From the NCBI GenBank assembly GCA_016865035.1, contig CP018227.1:4188115-4252114 (forward strand): 64,000 nucleotides of DNA, given 5' to 3'. The position numbers and the translations under genes are program-made. How positions within the stretch are numbered: position 1 is the stretch's first letter; each line of letters opens with the position of its first letter. This DNA comes from Kordiimonadales bacterium IMCC3096. Lineage in GTDB: Bacteria; Pseudomonadota; Alphaproteobacteria; Minwuiales; Minwuiaceae. Of the stretch, positions 1-7,798 are shown in pieces. The notes below the pieces were generated by a model, which was not told where the DNA came from, made no database searches, and saw only the letters and a list, made by a program, of their open reading frames with translations.

Positions 1-1
1 C

Positions 2-502
2 AAGGTGGACGAATATTCCCGGACCAATCTCGACAATGTCTGGGCCATCGGCGACGTCACTGACCGCATCGCCCTCACCCCGGTGGCCATCCAGGAAGCC
101 ATGGCGCTCTACCGCACGGAGTATCTGGACGACCCGACCCCCTGCGACCACGCCAACGTCCCTTCCGCCGTTTTCAGCCAGCCCCCGGTGGGTACTGTCG
201 GGCTGACCGAGGACCAGGCCCGGGAACTGCACGGGACCATCGACATCTACCGCTCCACCTTCACCCCGATGAAGCTCAGCCTGACCGGGCGGGAGGAGAA
301 GACGATGATGAAGATCATCGTCGACCGCGTTACCCAGAAGGTCCTCGGCGTGCACATGGTTGGCCCCGACGCCGGCGAGATCATCCAGGGCATCGCCATC
401 GCAGTGAAGATGGGCGCCACAAAGCGCGACTTCGACCGCACCGTCGGCATCCACCCGACAGCAGCGGAGGAGTTCGTGACGATGCGGGAGAAGGCAGCCT
501 GA
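2..502 (+). CDS. gor: Glutathione-disulfide reductase, C-terminal part
   Basis: This is the 3' end of a class I pyridine nucleotide-disulfide oxidoreductase; the gene begins outside the window. The visible part starts in the end of the FAD domain ([16 protein letters not shown]) and continues through the dimerisation domain to the diagnostic HPTAAEE motif, which carries the active-site His and Glu donated to the partner subunit. The spacing and the sequence [10 protein letters not shown] fit glutathione reductase better than lipoamide dehydrogenase or mercuric reductase. It reduces glutathione disulfide with NADPH in the cytoplasm. The FAD- and NADPH-binding cores and the redox-active cysteines lie upstream of the window, so the substrate call rests on the C-terminal half only. 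Confidence 0.88.
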   Translation, partial: KVDEYSRTNLDNVWAIGDVTDRIALTPVAIQEAMALYRTEYLDDPTPCDHANVPSAVFSQPPVGTVGLTEDQARELHGTIDIYRSTFTPMKLSLTGREEKTMMKIIVDRVTQKVLGVHMVGPDAGEIIQGIAIAVKMGATKRDFDRTVGIHPTAAEEFVTMREKAA

Positions 503-539
503 AACGGGGGCTCTCACGGCGAAAGAAAATTACAATTAA

Positions 540-590
540 AGGTCAATATTTCTGACCTATAGTTGACTTTGCGTCACCCGGCAGATAGCT
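540..590 (+). promoter_or_regulatory. Candidate operator and promoter of the oxidoreductase gene
   Basis: An inverted repeat AGGTCA-N7-TGACCT occupies 540-558. Directly downstream TTGACT (563-568) could be a -35 element, with a weak TAGCTT 17 bases later. The surroundings are clearly more AT-rich than the flanking genes. An operator role is inference; the regulator is unknown. Confidence 0.35.
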
Positions 591-632
591 TCTGATGAGA
601 CGTCGGAAACACTGACCGCGGGAGCGCAGAGA

Positions 633-3600
633 ATGGACCTCGCCCAGGTATCGCTGAACGACAAGTACGAACTGGAAGAAGGCCGCGTGTTCATCACCGG
701 CACGCAGGCCCTGATCCGCCTGCCGATGATGCAGCGTAACCGGGACCTCGCGACAGGGCTGAACACGGCCTGTTTCATTTCCGGCTATCGCGGCTCCCCG
801 CTCGGCACCTATGACCAGCAGCTCTGGCAGGCCAAGGAGTATCTGGAGAAGAACCACATCCGGTTCCAGCCGGGCCTGAACGAGGATCTGGCCGCGACCT
901 CCGTCTGGGGTTCGCAGCAGACCAACCTCTATGCCACCGCAAAATATGACGGGGTCTTCGCCATCTGGTACGGCAAGGGTCCGGGCGTCGATCGCTCTGT
1001 CGATGTGCTGAAGCACATGAACTCCGCCGGCATGTCGAAGAACGGTGGCGTGCTGGTTCTCGCAGGCGATGACCATGCTGGCGTTTCATCGACGCTGCTG
1101 CACCAGTCGGAACATGTCTTCATGTCCGCCATGATCCCGGTGCTGCATCCCTCCAACGTGCAGGAGTATCTGGATTTCGGCCTGCTGGGATGGGCCATGA
1201 GCCGCTATTCCGGCCTCGCAGTCGGGTTCAAGTGTGTCTCGGAAACCGTTGAAAGTGCTGCGAGTGTCTATATCGATCCGCATCGCGTGAACATCCGGCA
1301 GCCGGACTTCGAGATGCCGCCGGGTGGCCTGTCGATCCGCTGGCCCGATGACCGGTTCCAGGAAGAACACCGCCTGCACCGCCACAAGATCTACGCCGCC
1401 CTGGCCTTCGCCCGCGCCAATGGCATCGACAAGACGATGATCGACAGCCCGAAGCCGCGCATCGGCATCATCACCACCGGCAAGTCCTATCTGGACGTGA
1501 TGCAGGCGCTGGACGATCTGGGCATCGACGAGGAACTGGCTGCCGAGATCGGCATCCGCCTCTACAAGGTCGGCATGCCCTGGCCGCTGGAGCCGGAAGG
1601 CGCGCGCCACTTCGCGGAAGGCCTGGAAGAGGTCATCGTGATCGAGGAGAAGCGCGCCGTCATCGAGAACCAGTTGAAGGAACAGCTCTACAACTGGCGC
1701 GAGGATGTGCGCCCGCGCATCGTCGGCAAGTTCGACGAGCACCGCAACTGGCTGTTCCCCAGCCATGGGGAACTCAGCCCTGCCGAGATCGCCCGTTTCA
1801 TCGCCGCGCGCCTGAAGCCGTTCCACAGCAATCCGGAGATGGAGGAACGGATCGACCAGCTGGACGCCAAGGAGCGGATGAAGAAGATCGCGGCCGAGAC
1901 CCGTGACGCCGGCGACAAGCTGGAGCGTGTCCCCTACTTCTGCTCCGGCTGCCCGCACAATACCTCCACCCGCGTGCCGGAGGGGTCGCGGGCCACGGCA
2001 GGTATCGGCTGTCATTTCATGGCGCTGTCGATGAACCGCCAGACCCAGACCTTCACCCAGATGGGTGGCGAGGGCACGCCGTGGATCGGCCAGGCCCCGT
2101 TCGTGACCGACAACCACATCTTCACCAACCTGGGTGACGGCACCTATTTCCACTCCGGCTTGCTGGCCATCCGTGCCGCCGTCGCCTCCGGCGTCAACAT
2201 CACCTACAAGATCCTCTACAATGACGCCGTGGCCATGACGGGCGGCCAGCCGCACGACGGCCAGCTCTCCGTGCCGCAGATCGCACAGCAGGTCTGGGCC
2301 GAGGGCGTGAAGAAGCTGATCGTCGTGACCGACGAACCGGACAAGTATCCGGGCGATGCGGGCTTCCCCGCAGGCACTCGCATCTATCACCGCAGCGAAC
2401 TGGATGACGTGCAGAAGGAACTGCGCGACACGCCGGGCTGCACCGCGCTGATCTATGACCAGACCTGCGCGGCGGAGAAGCGGCGGCGGCGCAAGCGTGG
2501 CACCTTCCCCGACCCGGCCAAGCGGGTGATGATCAATGAAGACGTCTGTGAAGGCTGCGGCGACTGCTCCGTCGCGTCCAACTGCGTCTCCGTGGAACCG
2601 GCGGAGACCGAGCTCGGCCGCAAGCGCCAGATCAACCAGTCGTCCTGCAACAAGGACTTCTCCTGCGTGAACGGCTTCTGCCCCAGCTTCGTCACCATTC
2701 ATGGCGGCGGGCTGCGCAAGCCGAAGGCTGCATCAATGGGCAAGCAGGGCGCGGCGGCCAAGGATCGCTTTGCCGATCTGCCGATGCCCGAGAAGGCCCC
2801 GGTGGAGGACGAGCCCTTCGGCATGGTCGTCACCGGCATCGGTGGCACCGGCGTGCTGACCGTCGGTGCCCTGATGGGCATGGCGGCGCATCTGGAGGGC
2901 AAGGGATCGTCCGTGCTGGACTATACCGGTCTGGCGCAGAAGAACGGCGCGGTGATGAGCCATGTGCGCATCGCCAACGCGCCGGAGGACATTCACGCCG
3001 TCCGCGTCGCCTCCGGCAAGGCCAACCTGGTGCTGGGCTGTGACATGGTCGTCGCGGCCTCCGACAATGCCATCGACACGATGGAAAAGGGCGGCACCCG
3101 CGCGATCATCAACAGCCACCTGGCCCCGACCGCTGCCTTCACCCTGAACCCGGACATGAAGTACGGCTCCGGCGCGCTGGAGGACACGATCCGGGAGGCT
3201 GCGGGCGGCAACCAGACGGAATTCATTGACGCCACCCGCATCGCCACGGCGCTGCTGGGGGATTCCATCGCCACCAACCTGTTCATGCTGGGCTATGCCT
3301 TCCAGCGCGGGCAGTTGCCGGTGGGTCTCGACTCCCTGATGCGCGCCATCGAGCTGAACGGTGTCGCGGTCGGCATGAACAAGGAGACCTTCAACTGGGG
3401 GCGTCTGGCCGCGCATGACCTGGACGCGGTCGAGGCCGCGGCACAGCCGGCCAGCAGTTCGGTGCTGCCGTTCCGCAAGCCGCTCACCGATCTGGACGAC
3501 ATCATCAACCACCGTCGCAAGCTGCTGACCGCCTATCAGGACAAGGCCTATGCCGACCGCTACGAGGCGCTGGTGCGCGACGTGCAGAAGGCGGAGCAGC

Positions 3601-4157
3601 AGAAGGGTGGCGGCGCCACCGGTCTGGCCGAGGCGGTTGCCCGCAACTACTACAAGCTGCTGGCCTACAAGGACGAGTACGAGGTGGCGCGGCTCTATAC
3701 CGACGGCACCTTCCGCCGTCGGCTGCAGAACCAGTTCGAGGGCGACTACAAGCTGAAGTTCCACCTGGCGCCGCCGCTGATCAGCAGGCCGGACCCGGAG
3801 ACCGGCAGGCTGTCGAAGATGGAGTTTGGCGGCTGGATCATGCCCGTGTTCCACGTCCTCGCCGGGCTGAAACGCCTGCGCGGCACGCGTCTCGACATCT
3901 TCGGCTACACGGCGGAGCGCAAGCAGGAACGCGCCCTGATCACGGAGTACGAGACGGTGGTCGCGGAACTGATCGCGAAGCTCTCAGCGGGCAACCACGC
4001 CATGGCCAAGGCCATCGCGGAAGTGCCGCAGGACATTCGCGGCTATGGCCACATCAAGGAACACAATATCGAGGGCGCGAAGAAGCGGGAGGCCGACCTG
4101 CTCCGCCTGTTCCGCAAGCCCACGAGTTCCGGCGATCAGGCCCAGGCGGCGGAGTGA
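633..4157 (+). CDS. Fused indolepyruvate:ferredoxin oxidoreductase family protein
   Basis: A 1174-residue single-chain IOR in which the alpha (IorA) and gamma (IorB) parts are joined. The family oxidatively decarboxylates arylpyruvates or branched 2-oxoacids to acyl-CoA and passes electrons to an iron-sulfur acceptor. Visible landmarks in order: an N-terminal pyruvate-oxidoreductase domain; a central TPP-binding region with CSGCPHNTST and GDGTYFHSG; a ferredoxin-like cysteine cluster near residues 636-675 (CEGCGDC and later cysteines); and a C-terminal gamma domain beginning GIGGTGVLTVG. A GGAG ribosome site lies about 10 bases before the ATG. It is transcribed alone; the downstream gene is convergent. 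The exact oxoacid substrate cannot be read from sequence. Confidence 0.9.
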   Translation: MDLAQVSLNDKYELEEGRVFITGTQALIRLPMMQRNRDLATGLNTACFISGYRGSPLGTYDQQLWQAKEYLEKNHIRFQPGLNEDLAATSVWGSQQTNLYATAKYDGVFAIWYGKGPGVDRSVDVLKHMNSAGMSKNGGVLVLAGDDHAGVSSTLLHQSEHVFMSAMIPVLHPSNVQEYLDFGLLGWAMSRYSGLAVGFKCVSETVESAASVYIDPHRVNIRQPDFEMPPGGLSIRWPDDRFQEEHRLHRHKIYAALAFARANGIDKTMIDSPKPRIGIITTGKSYLDVMQALDDLGIDEELAAEIGIRLYKVGMPWPLEPEGARHFAEGLEEVIVIEEKRAVIENQLKEQLYNWREDVRPRIVGKFDEHRNWLFPSHGELSPAEIARFIAARLKPFHSNPEMEERIDQLDAKERMKKIAAETRDAGDKLERVPYFCSGCPHNTSTRVPEGSRATAGIGCHFMALSMNRQTQTFTQMGGEGTPWIGQAPFVTDNHIFTNLGDGTYFHSGLLAIRAAVASGVNITYKILYNDAVAMTGGQPHDGQLSVPQIAQQVWAEGVKKLIVVTDEPDKYPGDAGFPAGTRIYHRSELDDVQKELRDTPGCTALIYDQTCAAEKRRRRKRGTFPDPAKRVMINEDVCEGCGDCSVASNCVSVEPAETELGRKRQINQSSCNKDFSCVNGFCPSFVTIHGGGLRKPKAASMGKQGAAAKDRFADLPMPEKAPVEDEPFGMVVTGIGGTGVLTVGALMGMAAHLEGKGSSVLDYTGLAQKNGAVMSHVRIANAPEDIHAVRVASGKANLVLGCDMVVAASDNAIDTMEKGGTRAIINSHLAPTAAFTLNPDMKYGSGALEDTIREAAGGNQTEFIDATRIATALLGDSIATNLFMLGYAFQRGQLPVGLDSLMRAIELNGVAVGMNKETFNWGRLAAHDLDAVEAAAQPASSSVLPFRKPLTDLDDIINHRRKLLTAYQDKAYADRYEALVRDVQKAEQQKGGGATGLAEAVARNYYKLLAYKDEYEVARLYTDGTFRRRLQNQFEGDYKLKFHLAPPLISRPDPETGRLSKMEFGGWIMPVFHVLAGLKRLRGTRLDIFGYTAERKQERALITEYETVVAELIAKLSAGNHAMAKAIAEVPQDIRGYGHIKEHNIEGAKKREADLLRLFRKPTSSGDQAQAAE

Positions 4158-4205
4158 CCGTTCGCTGGCCACGCCAGCGACTGACGCTGGTCCCGGTCTG
4201 AGCTG

Positions 4206-4341
4206 CTTCCCCCCTTGAGGGGGAAGTGGCCGCGGAGCGGTCGATGGGGGGTGAAGCCGGAGGCTATCGGATGATGGGCCGGTGCCTGTTCGGCTTCGCC
4301 GACTCACCCCCATCCCGGCCTTCCCCCATCAAGAGGGAAGG
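4206..4341. repeat. REP-like palindromic element
   Basis: Two short hairpins (8-bp stem at 4206-4213/4219-4226; 7-bp stem at 4319-4325/4335-4341) flank a longer inverted relation between 4243-4256 and 4301-4314. The segment 4289-4327 matches 22106-22068 on the other strand at 36 of 39 positions, so it is a dispersed repeat. It sits between two convergent genes and may act as a bidirectional terminator. Confidence 0.7.
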
Positions 4342-4415
4342 AGCAGTCCGGCGGTTCTGTCTGATCTATTCCCGTGCCGCGCAGCAGTCTGATGGCATCA
4401 CCGGCCCGCGCACCC

Positions 4416-5846
4416 TCAGCCCGTGCCGCCGACGGTCAGGCCATCGATGCGCAGGGTCGGCTGTCCGACGCCGACGGGCACGCCCTGCCCGGCCTTGCCG
4501 CAGGTACCGATGCCGGGGTCGAGCGCCATGTCGTTGCCGATCATGGCAACCTTCTTCAGCACTTCCTCGCCGGAGCCGATCAGGGTGGCGCCCTTCACGG
4601 GGGCGCCGATCCTGCCGTTCTCGATCCGGTAGGCCTCCGTGCAGGTGAAGACGAACTTGCCCGAGGTGATGTCCACCTGGCCGCCGCCGAAGCTGGTGGC
4701 ATAGATGCCGTTCTGCACGCTCTCCAGAATCTCCGCCGGATCGCGGTCACCATTCTCCATGACCGTGTTGGTCATGCGCGGCATCGGCATGTGGGCGAAG
4801 CTCTCGCGGCGGCCATTGCCGGTCGCGGCAACACCCATCAGGCGCGCGTTGAGACGGTCCTGCATGTAGCCGCGCAGGATACCGTCCTCGATCAGCACCG
4901 TGCGGCTGCTCGGTGTGCCCTCGTCATCGACGGTCAGCGACCCGCGCCGGTCAGGGATCGTGCCGTCATCGACGACGGTGACGCCCGGTGCCGCCACGCG
5001 CTGTCCCATCAGGCCGGAGAAGACCGAGCTCTTCTTGCGGTTGAAATCGCCTTCCAGCCCGTGGCCGATCGCTTCATGCAGCAGGATCCCGGGCCAGCCC
5101 GGACCCAGCACAACAGTCTGCTCGCCCGCAGGCGCGGCAACGCTTTCCAGATTGACCAGCGCCTGACGCAGGGCCTCGTCCACCTCCCCCTGCCAGCGGG
5201 TCGGGTCGATGTAGGCGGCATAGCCGGTGCGTCCACCGGTTCCGGCACTGCCGGTTTCCTGGCGGTCGCCATCGCCGACCATGACCGAGACATTCAGCCG
5301 GACCAGCGGGCGGATATCGCCCACCTCCGCACCGTCCGGGCGGATGATCCGGACAGCCTTCCAGGAACCGGCCAGCGAACAGGTCACCTGCCGCACCCGC
5401 GAATCCAGATCGCGGGCATAGGCGTCGATGTCCTGCAGCAGCTTCACCTTGGTCTCGAAGTCGAATTCATTCAGCGGATTGTCGTCGGCATAGAGGCTGC
5501 GGTTGGTGCGCGCCGGGCCATCGGCCAGGGTGCCCTGATGGCCGCGCCGTACCGCGCTGACGGTATCCCCGGCCCGCGCGATGGCGTCATGCGACAGTTC
5601 GGAGGAGTGGGCATAGCCCTGCGCCTCATCCGCCACGGCCCGCAGGCCGAACCCCTGCGCCGTGTCGAAGCTTGCGTTGCGCAGTCGCCCGTCGTCGAAG
5701 GCCAGCATCTCCGATTGGCTGTACTCCAGATACAGCTCCCCGTCGTCGCAGCCCTCCAGCGCCTCCCCCACCTGACGGCGGGCGCGGTCGGGATCCAGTC
5801 CCGCACGGGTGAAGAACAGCTCTGAAGTGGTCGCGAGATCGGACAT
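4416..5846 (-). CDS. tldD: Metalloprotease TldD
   Basis: A 476-residue TldD/PmbA-family protein. TldD and PmbA (TldE) form a heterodimeric cytoplasmic zinc protease that cleaves unstructured peptides and matures some modified peptides. The HEAIGH zinc motif is at about residues 257-262, which identifies the catalytic TldD subunit rather than the motif-less TldE. The family-typical C-terminal sequence GTCGKAGQ is present. I chose the ATG at 5846 (MSDLATT) because it follows an AGGCGGAG ribosome site and matches the usual N terminus; an in-frame ATG 33 bases upstream is possible. No tldE partner is in the window. Confidence 0.93.
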   Translation of the reverse strand: MSDLATTSELFFTRAGLDPDRARRQVGEALEGCDDGELYLEYSQSEMLAFDDGRLRNASFDTAQGFGLRAVADEAQGYAHSSELSHDAIARAGDTVSAVRRGHQGTLADGPARTNRSLYADDNPLNEFDFETKVKLLQDIDAYARDLDSRVRQVTCSLAGSWKAVRIIRPDGAEVGDIRPLVRLNVSVMVGDGDRQETGSAGTGGRTGYAAYIDPTRWQGEVDEALRQALVNLESVAAPAGEQTVVLGPGWPGILLHEAIGHGLEGDFNRKKSSVFSGLMGQRVAAPGVTVVDDGTIPDRRGSLTVDDEGTPSSRTVLIEDGILRGYMQDRLNARLMGVAATGNGRRESFAHMPMPRMTNTVMENGDRDPAEILESVQNGIYATSFGGGQVDITSGKFVFTCTEAYRIENGRIGAPVKGATLIGSGEEVLKKVAMIGNDMALDPGIGTCGKAGQGVPVGVGQPTLRIDGLTVGGTG

Positions 5847-5942
5847 GGGGTACTCCGCCTGAAAATCTTTCCTGAACATAAGCCGCCTTGCGGGAATGTC
5901 ATCAGGCGGAAAGGGAGAGTTGCACTCTCCCCGCCAGTACGG

Positions 5943-7178
5943 TCAGTCGAACGTGCGGGCGTCCTCCACGACGATGCCGTCATTGGGCAGGCTGCCCGGT
6001 GCCACGATCTCGACCTCGCCGCGCAGCTTGGTCACGGTGGTGACCGACTGCTTCACGGCATCCAGCAGCGTGGCATCACCCTTCTCCGCTTCCACCATCA
6101 GGGTCATCTGATCGCGGTTGTCGGGGTTGGTGATGACGAAGCGGGCCTTGGTCACCTCAGCATGGCGTCCGACGATCTCCCCCACCAGCTTGGCATGGAC
6201 GAACATGCCCCGGACCTTGCAGGACTGGTCGGCGCGGCCCATCCAGCCCTTGATGCGGGTCGCGGTGCGGCCACAGGGGCTGGTGCCGGGCAGGATGGCG
6301 GTCATGTCGCCGGTGCCGTAGCGGATCAGCGGATAGATCGGGTTGAAGGTGGTGACGACGATCTCGCCCACCTCGCCTTCCGCGACAGGCTCCCCGGTGC
6401 CGGGGCGGCAGATCTCCAGGATCAGTCCCTCGTCCAGCAGCATCCCCTCGACGGGCAGCGACTCATAGGCAATCAGGCCGACATCGGCGGTGCCATAGCC
6501 CTGGGTGGTCTGGATGCCCCGGTCCTCGAACCATTGCCGCAGCGACGGCGGCAGCGGCTCCGCGCCCACCGACGCCTTGCGGTAGGAGGAACTGTCGCGG
6601 CCCATCTCGTCGGCCTTTTCCAGCAGGATGCGCAGGAACGACGGCGTGCCGGCATAGGCGGTGGGCTTCAGCCGTTCGATGGCATCCACCTGCATCTCCG
6701 TATTGCCGACACCGCCCGGAAAGACGGCGCAGCCAATGGCCCGGCAACCGGTCTCCACCAGCATGCCCGCAGGGGTCAGGTGATACGACAGGGTATTGTG
6801 GACAATGTCGCCGCGACGGAATCCGGCGGCATAGAGCGCGCGGGCATAGCGCCAGTGGTCGCGCTGCACCCCGTCCGGTTCGAAGATCGGTCCCGGTGAC
6901 ATGTAGACATGCGCCATGTCGCCGACCGGCACGGCATTCAGCCCACCGAAGGGGGGTTCCGCGTTCTGGGCATCCTGCACGTCCGGCTTGCGGATCACCG
7001 GAAGCTGCTGCAGGGCCTCCCGCGAGGTGATGGCCATCGGATCGATGTCCGCATAGAGCTTGCCGAAGAAGCTGCTGTTGGTCTTGGCCAGCGCCACCTG
7101 CCCCGGCAATGCAGCCATCAGTTCGGTTTCCCGCTGCTCCGGATCGCGGGTTTCCAGTTCGTCGAAATGCTCAGCCAT
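5943..7178 (-). CDS. Phenylacetate-CoA ligase (PaaK)-like adenylating protein
   Basis: A 411-residue member of the PaaK branch of the ANL adenylating superfamily, which activates carboxylic acids as AMP esters and usually loads them on CoA. The adenylate-site sequence TTQGYGTADVG, the hinge-region RYGTGD and the C-terminal small domain are recognisable. The usual P-loop (SSGTTG-like) is replaced by YMSPGPIFEPDG near residue 93, so ATP handling may be altered. The ATG at 7178 is preceded by GGGGAGGG; the open frame extends further upstream through the repeat but without a better start. An aryl-acid substrate would fit the neighbouring arylpyruvate oxidoreductase, but that is inference. Confidence 0.75.
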   Translation of the reverse strand: MAEHFDELETRDPEQRETELMAALPGQVALAKTNSSFFGKLYADIDPMAITSREALQQLPVIRKPDVQDAQNAEPPFGGLNAVPVGDMAHVYMSPGPIFEPDGVQRDHWRYARALYAAGFRRGDIVHNTLSYHLTPAGMLVETGCRAIGCAVFPGGVGNTEMQVDAIERLKPTAYAGTPSFLRILLEKADEMGRDSSSYRKASVGAEPLPPSLRQWFEDRGIQTTQGYGTADVGLIAYESLPVEGMLLDEGLILEICRPGTGEPVAEGEVGEIVVTTFNPIYPLIRYGTGDMTAILPGTSPCGRTATRIKGWMGRADQSCKVRGMFVHAKLVGEIVGRHAEVTKARFVITNPDNRDQMTLMVEAEKGDATLLDAVKQSVTTVTKLRGEVEIVAPGSLPNDGIVVEDARTFD

Positions 7179-7241
7179 GGTTCCCTCCCCAGGAATGCGT
7201 TCCAATTGCGGACTGTGCCACCGTTCTGTCGGTTTGTCCTC

Positions 7242-7330
7242 TGACTGTTCCGTCCCTCTCCCCCACCCGGCCCCACCTGATAAGGATACTCCCGTGGGTG
7301 GCCGGGTGGGGGAGAGGGACGGAACAGTCA
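7242..7330. repeat. Long perfect inverted repeat
   Basis: Positions 7242-7272 and 7300-7330 are exact reverse complements over 31 bases, separated by a 27-base loop. The arms are rich in C-tracts. It lies between two minus-strand genes, so it could reduce read-through or stabilise an RNA end. It is not the same sequence as the elements at 4.2 and 22 kb, though the C-rich style is similar. Confidence 0.85.
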
Positions 7331-7341
7331 GCAAACAGTCT

Positions 7342-7758
7342 CTACAGCGTCATGGCGCGGGCGCGGGCGCCGCGTTCGATGGCGGCGGCGGGCAGACGTC
7401 CGACGCCAAGGGTCTGGCGAATGATCATCAGGATCTCCAGTTCGACCTGGCTGACCTCCCCGTCGGCCGCCGCCACATCACAGGCCAGCGCATAGGCCGT
7501 CTCGCCCAGACGCGGCGGCAGCGCGGCGGCGACGTCCTGCATCAGCAGATCGACACCATCTTCCTTCTCCAGGTAGCCAAGGCAGCTTTCCGCATCGCGG
7601 GCCAGTGCGTCATCCACGCTGTAATTGCGGAAGATCGGCAGGATACGGATCATCTCGCTCATCAGGATGACCTCCTGCTCCGCCATTTCCTTGTCGGCGC
7701 AGGCCACCAGCACCATCACGTGAATCAGGGCGCTGTGGGGGCTCATCTTTTCGGACAT
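7342..7758 (-). CDS. TerB-like (tellurite-resistance TerB family) protein
   Basis: A 138-residue, mostly helical protein with the two-helix acidic repeats of TerB/DjlA-like domains: ACADKEMAEQEV near residue 20 and DVAAADGEVSQVELE near residue 93. These motifs bind metal in characterised TerB proteins. No other ter genes are nearby, so a tellurite role cannot be assumed. It is small, cytoplasmic, has no signal peptide, and may be co-transcribed with the PaaK-like gene on the same strand, although the perfect palindrome lies between them. A second ATG four codons in is an alternative start. Confidence 0.72.
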   Translation of the reverse strand: MSEKMSPHSALIHVMVLVACADKEMAEQEVILMSEMIRILPIFRNYSVDDALARDAESCLGYLEKEDGVDLLMQDVAAALPPRLGETAYALACDVAAADGEVSQVELEILMIIRQTLGVGRLPAAAIERGARARAMTL

Positions 7759-7798
7759 CGGCTGCAGGCTCCATGGAATGTTCTGAGCCGGTAATCTG

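Noticed and set aside
1086-2702. Minus-strand open frame opposite the indolepyruvate oxidoreductase
   Set aside because: Antisense to TPP- and cysteine-cluster motifs; no recognisable product.
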